DNA of 64,000 nt from Bacteroidetes bacterium GWB2_32_14 (lineage in GTDB: Bacteria; Bacteroidota; Bacteroidia; Bacteroidales; UBA12077). The position numbers and the translations under genes are program-made. The notes beneath the pieces were generated by a model. It searched no databases. It saw only the letters and a program-made list of their open reading frames with translations, and was not told the origin of the DNA. The stretch's first letter is position 1. Every line of letters starts with the position of its first letter. The DNA is taken from the NCBI GenBank assembly GCA_001768235.1, contig MENK01000029.1, forward strand, positions 1 through 64,000. Direction: 5' to 3'. Shown here in pieces: positions 18,966 through 28,306 of the stretch.

Positions 18966-20234
18966 ATGAACACACAATTTCTTACTTATGCCAAAAAGAA
19001 TATAAATCTGTATTTGGCTTTTATTTCTGTATTAATACTATTCTTCACGTATTCATGTAAAGATGAAGCAAGCATGTTAGGAGCAGATTTACTTCCGGAT
19101 GATGACAGAATGATATTACAATTTGATACAACAATAACTTTCATTAGTTACTTAAACGACGAGGAAGATTTTAGTACAAAAAATTATACTACAGCATATG
19201 TTGGAAATATTAACGACCCATATTTTGGTAGCTTAAATGGTTCTCTTGCTATTCAATATTACCCAAAAGTAATTGGAAATAAAATTGACACCATTGAACC
19301 CGATTCTGCAATTTTATATTTTAGAATTGACAACACTTATGGTGATTTTATAAAAAATGAGAATTTTAATATATATATTTTATCTACATCATTATCGTCT
19401 GACAGTACTTATTTGAATACGACAAGTATTCAGGATTTTTATTATGATGAAGCATTTCCAATAAATACATCTGTTTTTTATTCAGGAGATACATTAATTG
19501 GATTTCCTCTTAGTTCAAATTTTATAAATTATCTTTTACCAAATAATGATTACGTTTATGATACTCTTTCTTTATTTTTAGATTACTATAAAGGAATTTG
19601 TGTAATACCAGAAGAGAATACAGGTTTAGGTTCAATGATTAAGTTATCATTAGAATCAGACGACTCAAAAATTTCATTATTTTATAATGATTCATTAACA
19701 TTTGATTATACATTTAGCCTAGGTGTCAGTTTCTCAAATTATACACATGACAAAACAGGTGCAATTATAAATAATTATTTGGAGAATGATTCAACTGAAG
19801 CAGATACTCTAATGTTTATGCAAGGATTCGGAGGGATGACTTCTAAAATAATTCTATCAGATATAAGCAGATTTAAGAATGCTAAATATTCAATTCTAAC
19901 TGCAGATTTATTCATCCCGGTTTTTAAAGACAATAATTTTGAATTTTTAACACCTCCCGATGAATTATACTTTCTTTATCCTACATCTGATACAACATAT
20001 TACTATATACCGGATGATGATCCTACCTATAGTGATTTTTTTGATGGTTCATATTATGAAGACAATGATTATTATAAATTTAATATTTCAAAGTATTTAA
20101 CAGCTTTATTAGCTGGAGATATTTCAGATTCTCTTTTGAAAGTAAGAATAAGAGAAAATTATTCATATCCAAACCGTGTAATTCTGAAAACCGGCGAAAA
20201 CATTAAATTAAAAGTTACATATACAAAGCATTAA
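18966..20234 (+). CDS. DUF4270 lipoprotein
   Basis: 422 residues. Lipoprotein signal with lipobox Cys31 (FFTYSCKDE), then the DUF4270 start SMLGADLLPDD. The body is rich in Ser, Thr, Tyr and Asp and predicted beta-stranded; no catalytic motif. The domain is of unknown function and found in Bacteroidota, usually between the glycogen-synthase-like gene and glmS or panC. It lies five bases after one and three bases before the other, so it is co-translated with them. Confidence 0.85.
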   Translation: MNTQFLTYAKKNINLYLAFISVLILFFTYSCKDEASMLGADLLPDDDRMILQFDTTITFISYLNDEEDFSTKNYTTAYVGNINDPYFGSLNGSLAIQYYPKVIGNKIDTIEPDSAILYFRIDNTYGDFIKNENFNIYILSTSLSSDSTYLNTTSIQDFYYDEAFPINTSVFYSGDTLIGFPLSSNFINYLLPNNDYVYDTLSLFLDYYKGICVIPEENTGLGSMIKLSLESDDSKISLFYNDSLTFDYTFSLGVSFSNYTHDKTGAIINNYLENDSTEADTLMFMQGFGGMTSKIILSDISRFKNAKYSILTADLFIPVFKDNNFEFLTPPDELYFLYPTSDTTYYYIPDDDPTYSDFFDGSYYEDNDYYKFNISKYLTALLAGDISDSLLKVRIRENYSYPNRVILKTGENIKLKVTYTKH

Positions 20235-20237
20235 TAT

Positions 20238-22073
20238 ATGTGTGGAATAGTTGGATATATTGGAAATAAACAGGCTTATCCCATCTTAATAAATGGGTTA
20301 AAAAGACTTGAATATCGCGGATACGATTCTGCCGGAGTTGCAATATTAAATAAAGAAATAAAAATTTTCAAGAAAAAAGGTAAAGTTTCTGATTTAGATG
20401 ATTTTGTATCTAGCAAGGATGTTAGCGGAACAGTTGGAATCGGTCATACAAGATGGGCAACTCATGGTGAACCCAATGATTTAAATGCTCATCCACATTC
20501 ATCAATGAATAATCATTTTGTATTAATTCATAATGGTATTATTGAGAACTACAGCCGATTAAAAGAAAAACTCGAAGACCGAGGATATATATTTTATTCA
20601 GATACCGATACCGAAGTACTGGCAAATTTAATTGAATACATATATTTAAAAGGGAAAGTTAGTGCTGAAATTGCAGTTCGCCTGGCACTGTCGAAAGTTG
20701 TCGGAGCCTATGGTCTGGCAATTATTTGTAAAGGTGAACCCGATAAACTAATTGCTGCCAGAAAAGGAAGTCCTTTAGTTATTGGTGTTGGAGAAGGCGA
20801 ATATTATATTGCTTCTGATGCAACACCAATAGTTGAACACACAAAAAGTGTGATTTATTTAAATGATGACGATGTTGCCATATTAAGCAAAGATGGTTTA
20901 TCTCTAAAAACAATAAAAAACGATAAGCTTACTCCAAAAATTCATAAGATTAACCTGGATATTGGTGAACTGGAAAAAAATGGTTTCGACCATTTTATGA
21001 TGAAAGAAATTTTTGAACAACCCAGATCAATTTTAGATACTTTCAGAGGACGTGTTTCTTTAGATAAAAAAGAGATTCATCTTGGCGGATTATATTCAGT
21101 AATGCCTAAGCTCATCGAAGCAAAAAGAATAATTATTATTGGATGTGGGACATCGTGGCATGCAGGACTTGTAGGTGAATATTTATTTGAAGAACTTGCC
21201 CGAATTCCTGTAGAAGTTGAGTATGCTTCTGAGTTCAGATACAGAAATCCAATCATTAACGAGGATGATATTGTTATTGCAATAAGCCAGAGTGGTGAAA
21301 CAGCAGATACATTAGCAGCAATAAAGCTTGCAAAACAAGCTGGTGCTACCGTTTTGGGTATTTGCAATGTTGTAGGCTCAAGTATTCCACGCGAAACTCA
21401 TGCCGGTGTTTATACACATGCCGGGCCTGAAATTGGCGTTGCTTCAACAAAAGCATTTACTGCCCAGGTTACTGTTTTAACAATGATGGCAATTGCATTA
21501 GGCTATGAACGGGAAATTATTGATAAACAAAATTTTGACTCCCTGATTAACGAACTCTATAATATTCCTTCTAAAATTGAAAAAATACTTAAAAACAATT
21601 CTCAGTATTTAAAAATTAGCAAACTATTTAAAGACTCTACTAATTTTCTTTACCTGGGAAGAGGATATTTATTCCCCGTAGCTTTAGAAGGAGCATTAAA
21701 GTTAAAAGAGATTTCGTATATACATGCCGAAGGTTATCCTGCAGCAGAAATGAAACATGGGCCTATTGCGCTTATCGATGAAAAAATGCCTGTTGTTGTT
21801 CTTGCAACAAAAGACAAATCGTATGAAAAAATCGTTTCAAATATACAAGAAGTAAAAGCCCGAAAAGGTATTGTTATCGCTATTGTAAGTGAAGGTGATA
21901 CTATAATTAAAAAAATGGCAAACCATGTACTCGAGATTCCTGAAACAAGAGATGAGTTGGCTGCATTATTAACAGTTATTCCATTACAGCTACTTTCATA
22001 TCACATCGCTGTTTTACGAAACTGCAATGTTGATCAACCGAGAAACCTGGCAAAATCAGTAACCGTTGAATAA
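20238..22073 (+). CDS. glmS: Glucosamine-6-phosphate synthase (isomerizing)
   Basis: 611 residues, full length. Converts fructose 6-phosphate and glutamine to glucosamine 6-phosphate for peptidoglycan and lipid A. N-terminal glutaminase with Cys2 nucleophile (MCGIVGYIGN), RWATHGEPN, HNGIIENY; two SIS isomerase domains (IIGCGTSWHAGL, ISQSGETADTLAA, LGRGYLFPVALEGALKLKE) and C-terminal NLAKSVTVE. No glmS ribozyme is visible: the gap to the preceding gene is three bases. Confidence 0.97.
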   Translation: MCGIVGYIGNKQAYPILINGLKRLEYRGYDSAGVAILNKEIKIFKKKGKVSDLDDFVSSKDVSGTVGIGHTRWATHGEPNDLNAHPHSSMNNHFVLIHNGIIENYSRLKEKLEDRGYIFYSDTDTEVLANLIEYIYLKGKVSAEIAVRLALSKVVGAYGLAIICKGEPDKLIAARKGSPLVIGVGEGEYYIASDATPIVEHTKSVIYLNDDDVAILSKDGLSLKTIKNDKLTPKIHKINLDIGELEKNGFDHFMMKEIFEQPRSILDTFRGRVSLDKKEIHLGGLYSVMPKLIEAKRIIIIGCGTSWHAGLVGEYLFEELARIPVEVEYASEFRYRNPIINEDDIVIAISQSGETADTLAAIKLAKQAGATVLGICNVVGSSIPRETHAGVYTHAGPEIGVASTKAFTAQVTVLTMMAIALGYEREIIDKQNFDSLINELYNIPSKIEKILKNNSQYLKISKLFKDSTNFLYLGRGYLFPVALEGALKLKEISYIHAEGYPAAEMKHGPIALIDEKMPVVVLATKDKSYEKIVSNIQEVKARKGIVIAIVSEGDTIIKKMANHVLEIPETRDELAALLTVIPLQLLSYHIAVLRNCNVDQPRNLAKSVTVE

Positions 22074-22078
22074 TCAAC

Positions 22079-22105
22079 AAAAAAGCAGCTTTAAGCTGCT
22101 TTTTT
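22079..22105. terminator. Shared terminator between glmS and rfbB
   Basis: AGCAGCT (22084-22090) pairs with AGCTGCT (22094-22100) over a three-base loop, flanked by A-run and T-run so it works both ways. The rfbB stop codon (22105-22107) begins at its last base. Confidence 0.85.
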
Positions 22106-23163
22106 CATCTTTTATGATATTGTTTATCGTAGTATTTTTCATAATCTCCGTCCATAACGTGGGTTAGCCAATCCTCATTATTTAAATACCAATCAACAGT
22201 TTTCTCGAGACCTTCTTTAAATTGAAGTGATGGTTTCCAATTTAATTCCTGTTGAATTTTTGATGAATCAATAGCATAACGAAGATCGTGTCCGGCACGA
22301 TCCTTAACAAAAGTAATCCGTTTTGCAGATTCTCCATTTACACGATTCAATCTCCGATCCATGATTTCACATAAGGTGTTTATTAAATCGATATTTTTCC
22401 ATTCATTGTTGCCTCCAATATTGTATGTTTCGCCAATTTTACCATTATGGAAAACCATATCTATTGCCCGTGCATGGTCAATAACGTATAACCAATCTCT
22501 TACATTTTCGCCTTTACCATAAACAGGTATGGCTTTATTATTTTTTATATTATGAATAACCAGCGGGATTAACTTTTCCGGAAACTGGTTAGGCCCGTAA
22601 TTATTCGAACAATTTGAAATTACCGTAGGCAATTTATAGGTATGATTATATGCCCGAACCAGGTGATCTGAACTGGCTTTTGATGCAGAATAAGGGCTTC
22701 GTGGATCGTAAGCAGTTTCTTCGGTAAATATTCCTTCATCTCCTAATGAACCATATACTTCGTCGGTAGAAATGTGATAAAACTTTTTATCATCAAAATC
22801 AGGGCTCCAGTGTTTTCGGGCTGCATTTAAGAGGTTAACCGTACCAAAAATATTTGTTTTAATAAACTGGTTAGGATCAGCAATTGATCGATCAACATGC
22901 GATTCTGCCGCGAGATGAATTATCCCATTGAATTGATATTTCGCAAACAATTCGTCAATGAGTTTTTCATCAGTTATATCTCCACGTTCAAAAATATAAT
23001 TCGATGAATCTTCGATATCTTTTAAGTTTTCAAGATTGCCCGCGTAAGTTAAAACATCCAGATTTACGATTTTATAATCTGGATATTTGTTTACAAATAA
23101 CCGAACAACATGAGAGCCAATAAATCCGGCTCCTCCTGTAATTAATATTGTTTTCTTTATCAT
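22105..23163 (-). CDS. rfbB: dTDP-glucose 4,6-dehydratase
   Basis: 352-residue SDR enzyme of dTDP-sugar (for example rhamnose) synthesis. NAD-binding TGGAGFIGSH at residues 8-17, HLAAESHVDRSI, catalytic STDEVYGSLG and YSASKASSDH (Tyr-x3-Lys), and the family NNYGPNQFPEKLIP. No rfbA, rfbC or rfbD genes are in the window. Three bases after galE, so the two are co-transcribed. Confidence 0.95.
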   Translation of the reverse strand: MIKKTILITGGAGFIGSHVVRLFVNKYPDYKIVNLDVLTYAGNLENLKDIEDSSNYIFERGDITDEKLIDELFAKYQFNGIIHLAAESHVDRSIADPNQFIKTNIFGTVNLLNAARKHWSPDFDDKKFYHISTDEVYGSLGDEGIFTEETAYDPRSPYSASKASSDHLVRAYNHTYKLPTVISNCSNNYGPNQFPEKLIPLVIHNIKNNKAIPVYGKGENVRDWLYVIDHARAIDMVFHNGKIGETYNIGGNNEWKNIDLINTLCEIMDRRLNRVNGESAKRITFVKDRAGHDLRYAIDSSKIQQELNWKPSLQFKEGLEKTVDWYLNNEDWLTHVMDGDYEKYYDKQYHKR

Positions 23164-23166
23164 TTT

Positions 23167-24195
23167 TTATGAATTATTTTGATACTGTTTTTCCCATTCC
23201 CAGGCAGATTGTAGTGTTTCGTTTAGTCCTATTCCGGCTTTCCAGCCCAACTCCTTTTCAGACAAATCGGTATTTGCATAAATTGCTTCTGTATCTCCGG
23301 CCCTGCGTCCGACAATTTTGTAATTTAGTTTTACACCCGTTACTTTTTGAAACGAATCAATAACTTCCATAACGGACGAACCTTTTCCGGTACCCAGGTT
23401 AAACACTTCAAAATTCGTTTTGTTTTTCTTTTCAAGCAACCGTTTTATTGATATTACGTGGGCTTTAGCTAAATCTACCACATTTATATAATCGCGGATT
23501 GCAAATCCGTCGGGAGTATTATAATCATCACCAAAAACTTTAAGTTGATCTCTTATTCCATAAGCAGTTTGGGTAATAAACGGAACAAGATTATTAGGAA
23601 CTCCTCGAGGCAATTCACCAATGAGCGCTGAATGATGAGCGCCTATCGGGTTAAAATATCTCAGAGAAATGGCATTTAGTTCATAACCCGATTTTATTGT
23701 GTCAGAAATTATTTCTTCCGAAATCTGTTTCGTGTTTCCATAAGGAGATGTAGCTTTTTTGACCGGGGAGTTTTCTGTAACCGGCAGTTCATCAGGCTCA
23801 CCATAAACCGTACCTGACGAAGAAAATACCAGTTGATGTACCTTAAAATCTTCCATTGCCTGCAATAGATTCAATAACGAAATTAAATTGTTTTGGTAAT
23901 ACATTAACGGTTTTTCTACAGATTCACCAACAGCTTTATATGCTGCAAAATGTATAACTGCGCTAACTTTCCTGTAAATTTTAAAGAAATTGTGGACTCT
24001 TTCTTTATCGCATAAATCAAATTGTTCAAAATAAGGACGACGGCCTGTTATTTCCGAAATCCCATCGAGTACTGATTTTTCTGAATTCGACAGATTGTCG
24101 ATGATAACAATGTCGAACCCTTCATTCATTAGCTCAACTACTGTATGAGAGCCAATATAACCTGTACCACCTGTAACTAAAACCAATTTGTTCAT
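23167..24195 (-). CDS. galE: UDP-glucose 4-epimerase
   Basis: 342-residue SDR enzyme interconverting UDP-glucose and UDP-galactose. TGGTGYIGSHT at residues 8-18, HFAAYKAVGESV, catalytic SSSGTVYG and SPYGNTKQ (Tyr-x3-Lys), LRYFNPIGAH, and GDDYNTPDGFAIRDYI. First of the galE-rfbB pair on the minus strand. Confidence 0.95.
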   Translation of the reverse strand: MNKLVLVTGGTGYIGSHTVVELMNEGFDIVIIDNLSNSEKSVLDGISEITGRRPYFEQFDLCDKERVHNFFKIYRKVSAVIHFAAYKAVGESVEKPLMYYQNNLISLLNLLQAMEDFKVHQLVFSSSGTVYGEPDELPVTENSPVKKATSPYGNTKQISEEIISDTIKSGYELNAISLRYFNPIGAHHSALIGELPRGVPNNLVPFITQTAYGIRDQLKVFGDDYNTPDGFAIRDYINVVDLAKAHVISIKRLLEKKNKTNFEVFNLGTGKGSSVMEVIDSFQKVTGVKLNYKIVGRRAGDTEAIYANTDLSEKELGWKAGIGLNETLQSAWEWEKQYQNNS

Positions 24196-24292
24196 GATTC
24201 ATATAATTAGAATGTAAATTTAATTATATTAATCGTATTTAAATGTTAAAGATTTTTAAAAAGCATGTTAATAACTGCCTTAAAACTCAATC

Positions 24293-24322
24293 TTGACGAA
24301 CAAATTATTTTACATATATTTG
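24293..24322 (+). promoter_or_regulatory. Promoter for the HU/SPOR gene
   Basis: TTG (24293-24295), 19 bases, then TATATTTG (24315-24322): a near-ideal Bacteroidota promoter, 17 bases upstream of the ATG at 24339. Confidence 0.65.
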
Positions 24323-24338
24323 TTTCAACAAAATAAAA

Positions 24339-25328
24339 ATGGATATTTCAGGATACATTAAAGAATTGATTTTAAAAAATCAGGATGTAATAATTCCCGG
24401 GTTTGGGGGGTTTATTTCAGAATACGAACCGGCAACTTTTGATGTAAAAGAAAACATCTTTCTTCCCCCGGCAAAAAAAATCCAATTTAAACCAGACTAT
24501 TCTTTCCCTGATGATACCCTGGTAAATTATATTTCAGGAAAGGAAATTATAAGTAAAGATAAAGCTGCAAAAAGACTCGAAGAATTTATATCTTTCATTA
24601 AAAAAGAAAACCAAATTAATATCTCGGATATAGGCATTTTAAGAAAAAATGACAAAGGAAACCTTGAATTTATTCAGAATGAGGGCGCACTTTTATTACC
24701 AGAAGCTTACGGTTTAAAATCAGTTAAAACAAATCCTATAACAATAAAAACCGGGGACAAATCAGCATCACAAAAACAACCACTAAAAAAGAAATCACAA
24801 TCCAGAATAATTGTATTATCTGTTTCGGGAATATTGTTTTTTACATTCATTGGCTTATGCTGGTACATGAGCAACGGATTTACAAATTTCGATTTTCTTT
24901 CATTTTCAAAATCAGGAAATACTGTTCAATTGGCAACAGATACAGATGCATTAAAATCGGAAGCTTATCTTGACAGTATTTCAAAAGCAGATAGTATTAA
25001 AGCCTGCATAAATTCATCGATTGATGTAGCTACAAATAAAAAAGAAGCACTCTTTTACACCGAACAAAGAAGCAAGACAGAAGAACCAAAAACAGCCTAT
25101 TCCAAATTTTATATTATCGCCGGAAGTTTTAAAAGCTCGAAAAATGCTCAGAATTTTTGTGATGAATTAGTAAAAAATGGATACTCTCCTGAAATCATTG
25201 AGTCAGAGAATACAATCTACAGGGTGGCATTAAATTCATATACAAATGAATCTTCAGCATTAAAAGAATTATACCTGTTACGCTCAAATTCAGATATTAA
25301 GCAGGTTTGGATTTTAAAATCCAACTAA
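24339..25328 (+). CDS. HU-CCDC81 and SPOR domain membrane protein
   Basis: 329 residues. The N-terminal 115 or so form the HU-CCDC81 domain (HU fold; VIIPGFGGFISEYEPA). Then a basic linker, one membrane helix (about 152-172) and a C-terminal SPOR domain (about 250-329, FYIIAGSFKSSKNAQNF) that in this family binds denuded septal peptidoglycan. Such fusions are Bacteroidota-specific and probably link division-site cell wall with a cytoplasmic partner; the partner is unknown. Monocistronic with its own promoter and a shared downstream terminator. Confidence 0.85.
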   Translation: MDISGYIKELILKNQDVIIPGFGGFISEYEPATFDVKENIFLPPAKKIQFKPDYSFPDDTLVNYISGKEIISKDKAAKRLEEFISFIKKENQINISDIGILRKNDKGNLEFIQNEGALLLPEAYGLKSVKTNPITIKTGDKSASQKQPLKKKSQSRIIVLSVSGILFFTFIGLCWYMSNGFTNFDFLSFSKSGNTVQLATDTDALKSEAYLDSISKADSIKACINSSIDVATNKKEALFYTEQRSKTEEPKTAYSKFYIIAGSFKSSKNAQNFCDELVKNGYSPEIIESENTIYRVALNSYTNESSALKELYLLRSNSDIKQVWILKSN

Positions 25329-25349
25329 TTTTTCAAAAAGACAGCCACA

Positions 25350-25388
25350 AAAAAACGATTGATCCTTCTTTAGAACCAATCGTTTTAG
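25350..25388. terminator. Terminator between HU/SPOR and malic enzyme genes
   Basis: AAAACGATTG (25352-25361) pairs with CAATCGTTTT (25377-25386), loop 15 bases. Serves both convergent genes. Confidence 0.8.
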
Positions 25389-25405
25389 TATGTATCCGGA
25401 TCGAA

Positions 25406-26860
25406 TTACTTTACTGAATCAACCGCTTTCTTTAATGCATCTTCAAGTATTTTAACATCCGGGCGATGAATAAAGCTGTTAGCCATCATCATATCAATGG
25501 TATCGCGCGTACGTTTTATATCATCAAGAGTTTGTTTCACAACAGTTTCTTTATCGAGTTTTATTCGGGCAACTCCATTTTTAATAGCTTCCATAGCTAC
25601 ATCAGCTGCTTCGTAAGCAAACATTTCTGTTTCGTCCATTTTAGGCATAATGTAATCGGGATTTATTCCTTTCTTTTGGGCATAGTTGGCCATGGAATAA
25701 GCTGCCGTAATAGCCATTTCATCAGTAATTTTTCTTGCTCTTACCAGTAATGCTCCTTTCAATATTCCCGGAAATCCCAATGAATTATTAACCTGATTGG
25801 GAAAATCACCGCGCCCGGTTGCAACAATATATGCACCTGCTTCTTTTGCTGCATAAGGATAAATTTCAGGAACTGGATTTGCACACGCAAAGACAATTGG
25901 CTTTGAACCCATAGCACGAATCCATCGAGGTTTTACCACATCAGGCCCGGGTTGACTTACGGCTATAAGTACATCAGCACCTTTACATGCTTCTTCAACG
26001 TCATTAATTCTTTTTGGATTTGTTTTTTCGCACAATTCCCATTTTCTGTAAAAACGAGTATCTGCTTTAATATCATCACGACCTTTGTGTAGCCCTCCTG
26101 TAGAATCGAATATTACCATTTTCTCGGGATCACCACCAGCCTGAAGAATTAATCGTGCAATTGTAGCATTAGCTGCTCCGGCACCATACATTACTATTTT
26201 TACATCATTAATCTCTTTATTTACAATACGGAGGGCATTAATGAGTCCGGCAACAGTAACAGAACCTGTTCCCTGGGCATCATCGTGCCAAACGGGAATA
26301 TCACATTCTTCACGTAAAGTATCAAGCACTTTATAGCAATTTGGTTGCGAAATATCTTCCAGATTTACTGCTCCAACACTTGGTTCGAGCATTTTTACAA
26401 AATCAATAATTTTATCAGGATCGTGTTTCCCTTGTTTATTGTAACTGTTAACACACAATGCTATTCCATCGACTCCGGCAAGGTATTTCATTAAGTATGC
26501 TTTACCTTCCATTACACCTAAACCACCCGGAGGTGTACAATCACCATCGCCCAAAACTCTTGTTGAATCCGAAACTACTGCAACAAGATTTCCCCTGTTT
26601 GAAAGTTCAAAAGAAGAATCGTTATTATCGCGGATTGTAGTTGATATTTTTGAAACACCCGGTGTATAATACACATTAAACCAGTTAAACCCATACAAAC
26701 CGGCTTTAGGCAAAGTTTGTATTTTACCTCCATAAAATTGATGACTTAACAACGATAGCTCTTTTAAGAAGATAGTTTTTGCTTTTGCAATTTGCTCCTG
26801 CGAAAAATCTTTTGGAAAAAGTTCTTCTAAATTCTTTAAAGACAAATCTATTTTTGACAT
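25406..26860 (-). CDS. NAD(P)-dependent malic enzyme, single-domain
   Basis: 484 residues. Oxidative decarboxylation of malate to pyruvate. Malic domain YYTPGVSKI (Tyr in the family's catalytic position), GDGDCTPPGGLGVMEGKAYLMK, and WHDDAQGTGSVT; Rossmann half with VMYGAGAANATIARLI and FACANPVPEIYP. It lacks the C-terminal phosphotransacetylase-like domain found in many Bacteroidota malic enzymes of about 760 residues, so it belongs to the short, bacterial/archaeal form. Cofactor preference cannot be read. It has a perfect Shine-Dalgarno site, unusual in this genome. Confidence 0.9.
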   Translation of the reverse strand: MSKIDLSLKNLEELFPKDFSQEQIAKAKTIFLKELSLLSHQFYGGKIQTLPKAGLYGFNWFNVYYTPGVSKISTTIRDNNDSSFELSNRGNLVAVVSDSTRVLGDGDCTPPGGLGVMEGKAYLMKYLAGVDGIALCVNSYNKQGKHDPDKIIDFVKMLEPSVGAVNLEDISQPNCYKVLDTLREECDIPVWHDDAQGTGSVTVAGLINALRIVNKEINDVKIVMYGAGAANATIARLILQAGGDPEKMVIFDSTGGLHKGRDDIKADTRFYRKWELCEKTNPKRINDVEEACKGADVLIAVSQPGPDVVKPRWIRAMGSKPIVFACANPVPEIYPYAAKEAGAYIVATGRGDFPNQVNNSLGFPGILKGALLVRARKITDEMAITAAYSMANYAQKKGINPDYIMPKMDETEMFAYEAADVAMEAIKNGVARIKLDKETVVKQTLDDIKRTRDTIDMMMANSFIHRPDVKILEDALKKAVDSVK

Positions 26861-26865
26861 AAAGG

Positions 26866-26872
26866 CCTCCTT
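26866..26872 (-). promoter_or_regulatory. Perfect Shine-Dalgarno site of the malic enzyme gene
   Basis: AAGGAGG on the minus strand, five bases before the ATG at 26860. Other genes in the window lack such sites, as is usual in Bacteroidota. Confidence 0.75.
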
Positions 26873-26921
26873 AATTAATTCGAGTGGTTATTTTAAAAAG
26901 TTTACTAAACTGGATACTAAA

Positions 26922-26929
26922 CAAATTTA
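26922..26929 (-). promoter_or_regulatory. -7 element for the malic enzyme gene
   Basis: Minus-strand TAAATTTG, 61 bases upstream of the ATG. No clear -33. Confidence 0.45.
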
Positions 26930-26996
26930 AGAAATATTTTGCCTTGTTAACAGTTATATTTTGTTTGTTTTTAAAATTTCATGATTAAAAATACGA

Positions 26997-27022
26997 ATGG
27001 GTTGATAAAACTACCAACCCAT
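26997..27022 (-). terminator. Terminator after pdxA
   Basis: ATGGGTTG (26997-27004) pairs with CAACCCAT (27015-27022); on the minus strand it is followed by a T-rich run. It lies 24 bases past the pdxA stop. Confidence 0.7.
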
Positions 27023-27045
27023 CTATTTTCTTTAAATGTTACTAA

Positions 27046-28101
27046 TTATTCCGTATCCGAGATTTCGAAATGTTGAAGTGGATTTTTTGATAATTCAATA
27101 TATTCAGTACGATTTCTGTAGATATCGCAAGCCAGGTAAATCGCGTTTCTGAACGAATCTGCTGATGCCTCATTCAGCCCGGCAATCTCAAAAGCTGTAC
27201 CATGCCCGGGAGATGTTCTTATAGCACTTAAACCTGCAGTAAAATTAACACCCGTTCCAAAAGCCAGTGCTTTAAAGGGTACAAGGCCCTGATCGTGATA
27301 CATTGCCAATATAGCATCAAACTTTTTAAAACTATCGCTTCCAAAAAATCCATCGGCTGGATAAGGCCCCAGGGCTAAAATGTTTTCCTGTTTCGCTTTT
27401 TCTATGGCAGGAATAATTATTTCTATTTCTTCTCTTCCTAACAACCCATTATCTCCGGCATGAGGGTTTAATCCAAGAACAGCGATTTTTGGTTTACGAA
27501 TTCTAAAGTCCTGAATAAGACTTTTATTCATTATCCTCAGTTTTTTTAGGATAGCATCAGTTGTAATTGCCTGGGGTACTTTGCTAATAGGTAAATGGCC
27601 GGTTACAACTCCTACTTTCAAGTTTTCGCTGACCATTAGCATTAATGCTTCTTCTTCCCCGAACTCTTTTGTTAAATACTCGGTATGCCCCGGGAATTTA
27701 AAATTTTCGGATTGAATATTATCTTTATTTATTGGAGCTGTAACTAAAACATCAATTTTTTTATCTTTCAAATCCCTAACAGCAGCTTGCAAAGCCAGGT
27801 ACGAAGCTTCTCCGGCTATTGTTGTCGATTTTCCTAATTCAACACGAATATTATCGTCGAGGCAATTTACAATATTTGCCCGTTTCAGATTGGCCTCATC
27901 GGCATTTCTAACATTATTAAAACTAAAATTTACAATATTTAACGCTTTACGATGGTAGGCTGCAACTTTTGCTGAACCATATACTACGGGTACACAAAAA
28001 TCGTAAACACGAGGATCCATCAATGCTTTTATTATTACTTCATAGCTTATCCCGTTAATGTCTCCCTGTGATATTCCAACAACTATATTATTTTGAATCA
28101 T
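27046..28101 (-). CDS. pdxA: 4-Hydroxythreonine-4-phosphate dehydrogenase
   Basis: 351 residues. Pyridoxal phosphate synthesis (DXP-dependent route, consistent with dxr in this window). Family marks: GISQGDINGISYEV at the start, TAPINKDNIQ, GHTEYL, LGLNPHAGDNGLLG (metal-binding His), and GTGVNFTAGLSAIRTSPGHGTAFEIAG are each seen in part, with MYHDQGLVPFKAL carrying another metal His. Monocistronic, or with the tiny upstream ORF at 28167-28238. Confidence 0.95.
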   Translation of the reverse strand: MIQNNIVVGISQGDINGISYEVIIKALMDPRVYDFCVPVVYGSAKVAAYHRKALNIVNFSFNNVRNADEANLKRANIVNCLDDNIRVELGKSTTIAGEASYLALQAAVRDLKDKKIDVLVTAPINKDNIQSENFKFPGHTEYLTKEFGEEEALMLMVSENLKVGVVTGHLPISKVPQAITTDAILKKLRIMNKSLIQDFRIRKPKIAVLGLNPHAGDNGLLGREEIEIIIPAIEKAKQENILALGPYPADGFFGSDSFKKFDAILAMYHDQGLVPFKALAFGTGVNFTAGLSAIRTSPGHGTAFEIAGLNEASADSFRNAIYLACDIYRNRTEYIELSKNPLQHFEISDTE

Positions 28102-28166
28102 ATCATTTTTATCAATAGATTTTTATTGTAACAAAAGTAGCTAAAAATTTAATTTCTTTTGTATGG

Positions 28167-28238
28167 TCAAATAGATTTGATGATATACAAAATTAAAAAA
28201 AGCCAGACACCAGCAATTATCAAAAAAATCTTAATCAT
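28167..28238 (-). CDS. Possible 23-residue membrane peptide
   Basis: A short reading frame between pdxA and mqnC. It starts with ATG at 28238, encodes MIKIFLIIAGVWLFLI plus YIIKSI-type residues, and stops at 28167-28169. Nearly the whole peptide is hydrophobic with Lys at both ends, fitting a single membrane helix. AT-rich DNA makes chance hydrophobic frames common, and no ribosome site is seen, so this is tentative. It would be upstream of and co-oriented with pdxA. Confidence 0.3.
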   Translation of the reverse strand: MIKIFLIIAGVWLFLILYIIKSI

Positions 28239-28279
28239 GATGTATTTTTATTTAATTAACAAATCCCGTTCTTTATTGT

Positions 28280-28287
28280 TATTTTTG
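28280..28287 (+). promoter_or_regulatory. -7 element for mqnC
   Basis: TATTTTTG, 19 bases upstream of the ATG at 28307. No clear -33 TTG. Confidence 0.45.
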
Positions 28288-28306
28288 TGAATCAATTTTC
28301 AAAGAG

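Noticed and set aside
20235-20237. glmS ribozyme
   Set aside because: There are only three bases between the DUF4270 gene and glmS.
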